Assembly: GCF_033568475.1 (NCBI RefSeq)
Contig: NC_133123.1
Location: forward strand, 136,794,242 to 136,858,241
Direction: 5' to 3'
DNA: 64,000 nucleotides
Source of the DNA: Henckelia pumila
Lineage: Eukaryota; Streptophyta; Magnoliopsida; Lamiales; Gesneriaceae
The notes beneath the pieces were generated by a model. That model was given only the letters and a program-made list of their open reading frames with translations. It was not told the DNA's origin and searched no databases. This document shows positions 22,691 through 32,906 of the stretch, one piece after another (position 1 is the first letter of the stretch; each line of letters starts with the position of its first letter). The translations under genes were made by a program, and so were the position numbers.

Positions 22691-25256
22691 TTAAATTAAT
22701 ATAGGCCACCCCAAAAATTTAATCATTTCCTTTGCCGAATGAATGAAGTACTAACTTTTTAAAACCTAGGTGTGTTCAATATTGGTACGATTTCTTAACT
22801 TGTTCAAAGCTTGTACGTTGAACATTAATTCTTCTAGCTTGATGTGTCTCATGCGAAATAGTCCACTTAATTTGAAGTATTTTAATTTGTTACATATTTA
22901 GCACAAAAAAAATTTATTTAAAAAATATCGTACTCTTGACATTATCTATTAATTTCTTATATATAATAAAGATCAAGATATATAACAAACCAAGATAATG
23001 TTGTTACTAATGACTATTATATATGGAGAATGCATATAATTAATTTGTCACCTCAGACGAGAGGCAACGTGAACTCTAGGTGGAATGCACCAAACCCTAA
23101 TCTGCCGAAACATCATGATTTAACACATGCGTATTAAATTAGGCCTTCATGACACCATCATTAATTTTTTAACAAATAAATAATAATTTCGCCTCGTAAA
23201 AAACAATTTTTTTATTTTGTGGACTTAACCATTTACTTTCTTTTGGAAAGAAATTTGCAAGCAAAAATGACATGGTTACAGGAGTTTATTCATCGCGTAT
23301 AGGCTTTTAAGGGCATCGTGGCATAACCGTCGAGGTGAAGTCAGGATCTAAAAGATCGAATAAAACAATACATAGACAAGTAAATCCCTTATGAATTCCA
23401 AGGTATACCCCTTTACTTTAATTATTAGGCACCTCATAAACTATTTGATTTCATGGAAGCAAGCGATGCTATAGCTAGATGACTCATAGGTAGTGTTCGC
23501 AATCTTTTAAAATAAGTAATTATGACAATGATTGCAAACAGAAGCTAATTGTGTGTCTATTTACGAGCTTTTCGAATTATTGAAGGATGATAGATCGAGC
23601 TCGTGACGAAGTCAAGACAAGATTACTAGCTAGCTCAACTCATCCTCTATAGTATAATGTACATCTCTAGCTAGCAATGGCACGTACATGAAAGGGGGGA
23701 GATTGGCAATATTCATGGGGGTGAAGCTAAGCTAGTTAACTCCTAATGATGATGATATGATTGTATAATATTCAAAATAAAATGACATTGATGTTGTTAG
23801 TGTGCAGCACGGAGTGGTGGTGAGTAGAAGTAATTTAAAAGGGCAGAGTGGTCAATTTGGGAATTGATGAAGGCTAAAAAAAGTTGCAGTATTTGGTGAG
23901 TTAGTCCACTGCAAAGCTTCTGATAATGGCTAGCCCACAACATCACGCATGGTGTATATCTGGAAAACAAGTCATTTTCTTGGCCAGCTGCTCAAATAAC
24001 TCTCTCACATGTTCAGCCTATACCATTTACAAAGAAAGAAACAGATAAATATTTATATATATGGAATTAAAGAGACATTAATTATTAATGAACAAGAGAG
24101 CCTGAGTTTCATGAGTCGGAGGGGAGGGGATTCTTTGGAATTCGTGTTAGCTTAAGCTTTCCGGGAAATAATTCAACTCGTCGGGAAATAGCAATATTTT
24201 CCGAAGAAGCCATCAGGTTTGTGCGTCATTCAGAACATGATTATTAATTTATTAAGCGGCTGGGGAACATCTTTTTTTTTTTTTTGGGGTGGTTTCATTT
24301 AATTTCTTTCCACTTCATTCATTAGGGCACAGTTTCAAATTTTCTCTTTGCTATTTGTGCACATTTTTTAGTGCAGTTCTGTGGTCAAGCATAGATCTGA
24401 GCTGAAGGGAAATATATAATTTTTTAAAAAAAATCAAGCTTTCTTGCATGGAGTATATCATTTTCGTTCGTGGTTTTTGGTTCCCAAGAACTTCTTGAAA
24501 TTATATGAATATATCCATGTTTCATCAAAGTCTTTTTCTTCATGCTTTAACATAAAAAAAAACACACAAAAAAGAAAGAAAGAAAGAAAGAAAGAAAGAA
24601 GAAGAAGAAGAAATCTTTATGGGTTTTTCCCCCACTTCGTCACATATTTGTGCATGCTTCGTATTTCTTAAAGCTACGAATTTTCCCTTCAAAAAAATTA
24701 TCATTTTCCCCTCTGTTCTAGCTCATATCCTCCTGAGAGCTAGGTCGAAGAAAATCTTAGTCCCCTCCATGATGGGGTGATTCTCTACTATCCCTCATCA
24801 ATTTGTTATTAAATTCTTGAGCTTTTGATCAGTTGATATATATAGAATTTCGCTTAATTTTATTTCCTTTGTCTAATTTGAAGTACTCCAAGTCAAGGGC
24901 TTTAATTTCTTTAATTATATATCCACCATTTCTCCAGTAATTTTTTTTAAACTTTTTTTGTTTGTAATTATGAGATCTACGAGCTTCTTGACCAGGGATA
25001 GGAGACAAAAGACAGCACTTTTAACATGTTTATTTGCAAATTCAAGAAATTAATTGCGTTTCGTATGAGTGCCTGTGTGTACATATAAACAGTAATGTTT
25101 TTCTTACTAAATTTTTTTTTTGATCTTCCCTGCGCATTTATTTAATTTCCAGTCCTTCATTAGAAGTATTACTATATATAATTGATTAACAAAACTTTGA
25201 TAACATATTAAAATCACACTGATATTATATTATATATGATTGATTAGGGGTGTGAA
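22691..25256 (+). promoter_or_regulatory. Upstream region of the MADS-box gene, no gene seen
   Basis: AT-rich sequence without a supported ORF. It contains a GAAA/GAA microsatellite (24572-24613) and several poly-T tracts. AGAMOUS-lineage genes often carry a 5'-UTR intron; the tract ending GATTGATTAG at about 25245, just before the start codon, could be its acceptor. I could not fix a donor or a transcription start. Confidence 0.5.
24572..24613 (+). repeat. (GAAA)n/(GAA)n microsatellite, candidate BPC-binding tract
   Basis: Perfect GAAA repeats followed by GAA repeats, about 645 bp upstream of the MADS-box start codon. Each AGAAAGAAA register fits the consensus RGARAGRRA bound by BASIC PENTACYSTEINE proteins, which are known to act on the Arabidopsis STK promoter. 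Function here is inference. Confidence 0.7.
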
Positions 25257-28102
25257 ATGGGACGAGGAAAGATCGAGATCAAGAGGATCGAAAACAACAC
25301 CAATCGACAAGTTACATTCTGCAAGCGTAGGAATGGTCTACTGAAGAAAGCTTATGAACTTTCAGTTCTGTGCGATGTCGAAGTTGCACTAATAGTTTTC
25401 TCCAGCCGTGGACGAGTTTACGAGTATGCCAACAACAAGTAATGCTCACAACTCACCCTTCTTCTTCGTCTTCCTCTTCCTTATTCGTCTTCTAGGTTAA
25501 TTAAGTAACCTAGAGTTACTACTAATTACTAATTACCTGCCATCCTCAAGCGTACAACATTAACATCTACATTAAACGAAAGCACGGTTTTTATTAAGCG
25601 CGCATGTGTGTCGCGCGCCTGCCTTAAAGTTTCAATCTGACCTGTTAGTGTATCATATATCACTTAAATATCAACTTGGAGTTATAGTTTAAATAATTTC
25701 TGTAACATAATTTGTGTTTATTAAAAAAATAAGTATTATTATAATTCATTCTCGGACTACATGTAAAGTAATATTATTGCATAAGGGTAGCGTTCATTTG
25801 TTTGCATATATAATAGTACAGACAGAAAAATCTGTAACAGCAGCAGAAGCTGCAGCCCGAGTTCTGATTCTTTCACATTTTTGATGTTAAAATCTAGCAG
25901 TTCATTTTTGGGATTATAGTTCCAATGCTTACCCAATCTAGCACACATATATATCTTCAAATATTTCCTTCATGTTTTCAAACACAAAGTATCTATTCCA
26001 GCAGAAGTACTGTTGTCTTACAACGATAAAGTTCTACAACACTCTTACACTAAGGTTCTTTGTCTTTCCAGTTTCATGTATCTTAGTCTATACACACAAA
26101 CACACACCAATATATATATACACACACAGAGAACAACAATAAGTGCAGCACACGGTCTTGTATTATATATGTAAAACTATTTTATATTTTAATTGAGAAC
26201 AAAATCGATAAATTATGTAAAATGATAAGAAGTTGTCACGGTGGGTATTTAAAAAAATATATAAGGGTAATATTGAAAAGTAATATATAAAAAAATCTTT
26301 TTCTAAAAAAATAATGGTGATCTTAATTTTTTTAAAAACAAATTATTTTGACAAATTACAAGATGTTTGGAAAAAAATTTACTAAACATATTTATTTGAA
26401 TAACTTATAATCTCAGTCAAACACCTTCGAAATATAACAATTTCTATATCAACTTTACAATGAATATTAAATGTACTATAATAAAAGGTTCCATGTGTAT
26501 GTAAAAATGGTTGAGATCGTATATCACAACCAATTATTTACAACGACCAATTAAATTTTTATTTTGTAATTTCTTCACGCATCCTTTACATATATGTTAA
26601 GTTTGAAATCATGATGTATATATGTGTGTAGTATTAATTAATTAATTATATCTGAGATAAAATATTGCATATGTATGCAGCATTAGGTCAACTATAGAAA
26701 GGTACAAAAAGTCAACAGCAGATTCCTCAAATGTGTACACCACTCAAGAGATCAACACTCAAGTACGTGATGATCAGTTTGAATTCATGCATGCATGTGC
26801 TTGAATATATATTAGTTATGTTGTGAGCCCACCAAGCCCTTGATATATAAACAAGATCAGATTATATATATATATAGCAAAAATATTGCAAAACAAAACC
26901 TGAACTTTTGTATATATATGATGATTATAATCACCACCAGATGCGAATTCGATGAAAAATCGAGCAAGGCTCCAACTAAAATGTGTGTGTCTCTGTGTGT
27001 GTATATGTATGTTCATCTGTTTTAAAAGTGTGTAGATTTTGTTTGCATAAAATTCATCAGTCGCGCCTCTATGATCAAACACGCTGACCTATTTTTTGGT
27101 GGTTGTTTCTTATTATTTGAATGCAGTTTTATCAACAAGAATCCAAGAAAATGCACCAGCAAATACAGATGCTCCAAAACTCCAACAGGTAAATATCAAT
27201 CTTTTAAAAATGTCACTCGCGGCCATTGTAATTACATGCAGGAAAGAATATATGTACATATATATATATATATGATCCAAGAAAAATCCGAATACTAAAT
27301 GTGTGTTTGCATTTGTTTTATATATAGTTTTTTGGAGTTTCTCTTTATGAGAATGGATTTTTTTTTTGGAAAAGATTTTGTTAATGAAGTGTAAATACAG
27401 TTTAATGTCTTTCGTAGGCATCTTTTGGGTGAGGGTTTGGGGTCGTTGAATGTGAAGGAGTTGAAGCAGCTCGAAACTAGGCTCGAGCGAGGCATCACAA
27501 GAATCAGGGCCAAGAAGGTATATAAAATATATATAAATAATTACAGGAAATCAATATATAACACCACTGTTTTTTTTGCTAATTATTCTTTATGTTATTG
27601 TTTTGCTCCAACAGCATGAAATGATACTGGCTGAAACTGAGTTTTTGCACAAGAGGGTACTTTTCTTCAACTTTACATATATCCATGAATCTTTGAAAAC
27701 ACAAATTAATTTAACTATATATTCGCAGTACCAGATATTAATGTTGTTGCTCCTCGTGACGAATTCGTGATGACCATCTGTTTTTTTTCCGACAGGAAAC
27801 TCAGCTGGAGCAAGAAAATGCCTGTCTCAGGGCAAAGGTAATTAATGTTACTCATGCAACATTATAATAATGCGAACATTAATCGAAGATGATTAATTCT
27901 TGTTATATAACATATATATCATGATTACAAAAAAATTCAGATAGCAGAAAACGAGAGGCTCCAGCAATTTAGCATGATGCCTGCTGGGCAAGAGTATAGC
28001 ATCCACACTTATTTCACAAGCAACGCGCTGCAATTGAACATGATGGAGACCGCGTCGGTGTACCCTGTTTTGGACAAGCCGCCGACTCTTCATCTCGGGT
28101 AG
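25257..28102 (+). CDS. AGL11: MADS-box transcription factor, SEEDSTICK/AGL11-like (D lineage)
   Basis: A type II MIKC MADS-box regulator; STK/AGL11 specifies ovule and seed identity and acts in the nucleus as a dimer or tetramer on CArG boxes. Seven coding exons were read: 25257-25438, 26681-26762, 27127-27188, 27418-27517, 27615-27656, 27796-27837 and 27941-28102. All have GT-AG borders and the exon sizes 182, 82, 62, 100, 42 and 42 usual for AGAMOUS-family genes, giving 223 aa. The MADS domain is residues 1-60 ([20 protein letters not shown]). The keratin-like K domain is about 88-170. The C-terminus ends DKPPTLHLG, resembling the AG motif II end of STK proteins. It lacks the N-terminal extension common in AG/SHP proteins, which favours the D lineage. 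The stop may alternatively be supplied by an exon at 28189 (CATCTCGG|GTAG), giving the same protein. Intron 1 is 1242 bp. Confidence 0.93.
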
Positions 28103-28567
28103 TACTAATTCTTTACATGCATGAAATCAAGCCTATACATGTCATGTTTATGCTTAAATATTTGTTCATCTTCTATATATATATGCAGGTAGTCGATTTC
28201 TCGACGGTGTTGATTGTCCGATCCCGAATAACATACAAGTGTTTCCACTGTAGTATTTAACAAACTGTATCGTTTTGGAGGCATGGAATTAGTACAGTAC
28301 TTGAATGTGTTGTTCTTGCATTTTCTTGATGATCACTGGATTTATATGCAACCTATAGATGATTCTATGAATCCATCTCGTTTCCTTAGAACCTTAGTAT
28401 CATGAAGTGCTTCATGTTATGGGAATTTTGATTATCACGAGTTCTATTTTTTTTTTTTTACCAGATATGTCAGCAATTACAAATTTTAATTTAATTAAAA
28501 AAAAGAAGTAAATTCAAAATGATGCAATTAATAATTGCGCATGCAGCAGCCTCAATAATAAAAAATA
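28103..28567. other. 3' region of the MADS-box gene, no gene seen
   Basis: Presumably holds the 3' UTR and poly(A) site of the MADS-box gene. The possible extra splice acceptor TATATGCAG ends at 28188. No ORF or repeat is supported up to the inverted-repeat element at 28568. Confidence 0.5.
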
Positions 28568-30046
28568 GAGTTATTTGCACTAAACATCCCTGTTAAATAT
28601 TGAAAATGCACATTTTTCCCCTGTGAAATTTTAATAGGCATCTTCAACCCTAACCTTTTAATAAATTAGCACACTCGCCCCTTCAGATGAATGATTGTTG
28701 CGCACGCACCCCTCATGCGACTGGGCAAATATTTTGATATTTTTTTGCACCAAATACCCCTGTGAAATATTAAAAATGCATATTTGACCCCTATGAAAAT
28801 AATTTTTAAATCTATTCAACCCATAATACACAATTTTTATTAAAATCTAATTATAAAATATTTAGCAAACACTTTTTGTTTTATTAATTTTATTTTTAAT
28901 TTTAAATTTATTATGATTATATAATTATTTTCTAAAAAATATACTTATTTTATCTTATTATCATTATTTTATTAAACTTTCTTCTTTTTTCAATTTTTTC
29001 ATTAAACATTCATTCATAAAAAATATTTAAATAATTTCAAGTACCAAAATATTGAACTAAATCGATAAGTTTAAACATATTGCTTTTTCGATTTAGAACT
29101 ATATATTATTGAGCCAAAATTTAAATTTTTCAAGAATATGCATTGCACAATTTGTAATAAATAATAAAAAAATAACATGCTTATATAATTCTAAATCGAA
29201 AAAGTAACATTAGTGAACTTATCATTTGGTTCAATATTTTGGTATTTTTAGATATTTAAATCCTTATTTATGAATCATGTTTAATAAAAAAGTTGAAAAC
29301 ACGAAGTGATTTGATAAAATAATGATAACGAGATAAAATATAATTTTTTTAGAAATAAATTAATTATAAATTAAAATTAAAATTTAAAAATAAATAAAAT
29401 TAAAATGTTTGAAAAATATTTTATAATTAGATCTTAATAAATATTGTGTATTATTATTTAATGCAAATTCTGCAATGCATTTTAAAAAATTTAGATTTTG
29501 GTTCTAAAATCTATAATCCTAAATTGAAAAGTAATACGCATGAAATTATCATTTTGATTTAATATTTTGGTACTTTTAGGTATTTAAATCTTGTTTTTGA
29601 ATGCATTTTTAATTGAGAAGTTTGAAACAAGAAGAAAGTTTAATAAAATAATGTTAACAAGATAAAATAATAATATTTTTTAGAAAATAATTATATAATC
29701 ATAATAAATTAAAAATTAAAAATAAAATTAATAAAACAAAAGTGTTTGCTAAATATTATATAATTAGATTTTAATAAAAATTGTGTATTATAGGTTGAAT
29801 AGATTTAAAAATTATTTTCACAGGGATCAAATATGCATTTTTAATATTTCACAGGGGTATTTGGTGCAAAAAAATATCAAAATCTTTGCTCAGTCGCATG
29901 AGGGGCGCGTGCGCAACAATCACTCATCTGAAGGGGCGAGTGTGCTAATTTTTTAAAAGGTCAGGGTCGAAGATGCCTATTAAAATTTCACAGGGGAGAA
30001 GTGTGCGTTTTTAATATTTCACAAGGATGTTTGGTGCAAATAACTC
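28568..30046. mobile_element. Long inverted-repeat DNA element, MULE-like foldback, 10-bp target duplication
   Basis: The termini GAGTTATTTGCAC (28568) and GTGCAAATAACTC (ending 30046) are inverse to each other. The arms stay complementary for several hundred bases, for example CACTCGCCCCTTCAGATGA near 28675 against TCATCTGAAGGGGCGAGTGT near 29925. Both sides are flanked by the identical 10-mer ATAAAAAATA (28558-28567 and 30047-30056). Long terminal inverted repeats and a 9-11-bp duplication fit Mutator-like elements. No transposase ORF is present, so it is non-autonomous. The inner part of the right arm is duplicated (about 29170-29460 and 29505-29790), which makes the arms unequal. Confidence 0.8.
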
Positions 30047-30560
30047 ATAAAAAATATATATGGCTGCCGAAGCCTGATCCTTAGGTAAATTAATAAATAC
30101 TTAATTTAACGTTGGGAGCTTTGGTATTATCATCGACCTCATAATTCGTCAAATACCAAATCGCCAAGCTACGTGAAATAAATACACAGGCATTAAATTA
30201 ATCACAATATTTTTTTTGAAAGTATTAAATTAATCACAATTAATTGCGCATGATCTATGTTTTTGAGGCGCTTCAATGCAAGTTTGGTGGAGGGGACTGG
30301 AGCTTCAACTTTTTATTTTTATTTTAAAAAAAAAACATATTAATAATATATCAAAACTCTTATTTAGTGTCATCTCAATTTTGTGATTTAAATATAAAAA
30401 ATTTATTACTTCATTCTCCATTTAAATTTATGTTGCAATTTATTAAAGGTAATTAAATAAATAACACCAAGCCTCTCAAATTTTTAATTATGTATTCGCA
30501 TCCGAGTGTTTAAGAAATCACAAAAGGGATATAAGGAAAATTCATTAGAATTTTTTTTAA
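30047..30560. other. AT-rich intergenic stretch
   Basis: No ORF, RNA gene or clear repeat seen. It separates the inverted-repeat element from the second MITE copy upstream of the FSH1-like gene. Confidence 0.5.
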
Positions 30561-30870
30561 GAAAAATTGTTTTTTTGGTCTTCTATGTTTGTCCATTTGC
30601 GATTTCGATCCTTTATATTTTCATATTTCAGTTTTCGTCCGCTATTTTATTTTTTTGGCAATTTTAGTCATTTTTTTCGACGTGGCGCTGATGTGACACC
30701 AATGCAATGTTGAAGTGGAGCTGACGTGTACAGTGCCACGTAAGCATTTTTTAAGAAAAAAGATTGAAATTGCCAAAATTCAAACATGCATGATTAAAAC
30801 TGAAATATGAAAACATAAAAGACCGAAATCACAAAGTTACAAACATATAAAACCAAAATTGCAGTTTTCC
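30561..30870. mobile_element. Foldback MITE, copy 2
   Basis: The arms GATTTCGATCC...ATATTTCAGTTTT (left) and AAAACTGAAATATGAAAAC...GACCGAAATCAC (right) are inverse to each other, and the outer ends GAAAAATTGT and GCAGTTTTCC pair imperfectly. The same arms and the inner GTGGC(A/G)CTGATGTGAC motif occur in copy 1 at 22429-22690. It ends about 130 bp before the start codon of the FSH1-like gene. Confidence 0.75.
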
Positions 30871-31001
30871 CAATTTTTTTTTTAATCTTCGAAATTTTTT
30901 TTAAAAAAAAAAACAAAGAAACACACATAGGAAAGCTAGCTATGTATCACGTTCTTGTATGTATATATAGAGAAGAAGAAGAAACAAGATTGTTAAATAA
31001 A

Positions 31002-32254
31002 ATGACGACCGTAGGTGGTGAAGTTAAAGAAAAGGAGAGCGAAAGAAGGCTGAGAGTGTTATGCCTACATGGGTTTAGGACCAGCGGAGATATCATCAAG
31101 AAACAACTCAACACCAAGTGGTCGGAATCTGTTCTACACAAAATGGATCTTGTTTTTGTCAACGGACCTTTTCCATGTCGGGGATCGCCCAGGGTCGAAG
31201 GAATCTTTGATCCTCCGTATTACGAGTGGTTCGCTTACAACGAGGTCAGCTTTTTGCAAACCTTTTTTTTTTTTTTTTTTGTAGTCATTCATGACATGGG
31301 ATTTTGGATTGCTGATTGCTTGGAATGTTGTTTCTGTTAGGATTTTACAGAATACGAGGATTTCGATGAGTGTCTTGCTTACATAGAAGATTGCATGGTT
31401 CAGTACGGACCGTTTGATGGGCTTCTTGGCTTCTCACAGGTACTGTACTGTCATCATGTGTATTTGCACGAACATATCATAGTTAAGTGTCCGGTGAATA
31501 TCATCTGATTTACGTTAAAAACAATTCAGGGAGGAATTCTATCTGCTGCACTGCCTGGATTACAAGCCAATGTAAGTCCGGTTCCGGCTTTTAACGGTTC
31601 TTTAATGTGGATATTTGGGTGTAATGCTACTAAGTGTGGTTGAGTTGCAGGGTGTGGCTCTCACAAAGGTACCCGAGATCAAATTTGTGATCGTACTTGG
31701 GGCAGGAAAGTTCCAGAAACCGTCGGTGGTGCGAGTGTCTTATCCAGCGCCGGCACATTGCAAATCAGTGCATTTCATAGGTTGGATATGTTGTCTTTAA
31801 TCTGCCTGCCTTAATTGTCTGCTTCTCCAATGATTTGTGGTGAAATGGCCCTTTTTTTTTTAATCTTTTCATAGACAGCCGGAGATATGTAAAGCTAGGA
31901 ATTTTACTTGGAGAAAGCATACTTAGCTTCCAATTGACTTGTATTATTATTACACAGGGGCCACAGATTTCTTGAACCCTTATAGTGTTCTGCTGGTCAA
32001 AGAGTTTGTGGATCCTGTGGTGATTCATCATCCCAAAGGCCACACTTTTCCAAGATTTGGTGAAGTATTTTTGTAGCTTTTTTTTTCTGTCAAATTAAAC
32101 TACATAACAGATATAGCCAAATGAATGACAGTATGTTTCTTGCCGTCCAGATGAGCAAAGTTTGAAGACCATGCTAAGCTTTCTTGACAAGTTACTGGAA
32201 GAGGTTAAAGGAGTGGAAGAGCAAGAAATGGAGGCAAATAACACAGAGGGATAA
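31002..32254 (+). CDS. FSH1/OVCA2-family serine hydrolase
   Basis: A small alpha/beta-hydrolase of the FSH1 family (yeast FSH1-3, human OVCA2, several plant members); the substrate is unknown and esterase activity is typical. Six exons were read: 31002-31244, 31341-31439, 31530-31571, 31651-31780, 31958-32059 and 32151-32254, all GT-AG, giving 239 aa. Motifs: the N-terminal strand RLRVLCLHGFRTSG, the nucleophile elbow GLLGFSQGG (Ser, split across exons 2 and 3), the Asp region FIGATDFLNP and the His motif HHPKGHTFPRF. The catalytic triad is complete. No signal peptide is seen, so it is probably cytosolic. An in-frame ATG at 30942 would add 20 residues, but 31002 fits the family start better. 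The gene is tail-to-tail with the methylesterase gene, 652 bp between stops. Confidence 0.9.
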
Positions 32255-32906
32255 CAAAAATTGATGCTTCAAATTAAATGCCACGCTTATGCTATTCATA
32301 AGAGGAATTTAAGGAGAGAATTATAGTATTTTTATTTTATTTTCTTAGTTTTTCTTTTTTCTGGGAACTGCAAATTACACTTTGATGTTGGCTTGTGTAA
32401 CCATTGTCACCGCGATTAATGAAATAAGAACGAAATCTCAATTGTAGTACCCTGTGTGCAGCATCGACACAACCGTACTTCAGACAGCTAATAGTATCCC
32501 TTGTGCATTTGAAAAAGGTGCTCAACACATAACCAAGGCTACTTCTGTTCCACCACGATCCAATGGTATAGTGTTAGAACTTAGAAGTTCTCTCGTCTTC
32601 TTCCGACGTAACATAGAATTACTTTCATTTTTTTTAAAATTTAATTTCATGTGTGGTAGTAGCCCATGTGAGTAGAATTAAGCATGCACTCTATAATGAG
32701 CAACTCTGTAACCAAAGTAAAATTGTGAAAAGAAAAAAAAAATCAAGAAAAGAGGGAAAACAGCAAATAATTTAGACTGAGTTGTAACATTTTCTATATA
32801 TATGTATGCACATATATATTAAATTTTAACACATTGCCTAACATATAGTACACCCACTAGCTACAGCAAGAATCTTCAGAAATATCTATACCAAAAATGT
32901 TTGTTC
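32255..32906. other. Shared 3' region of two convergent genes
   Basis: Lies between the stop codons of the FSH1-like (+) and MES-like (-) genes and must hold both 3' UTRs and poly(A) sites. No other gene seen. Confidence 0.6.
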
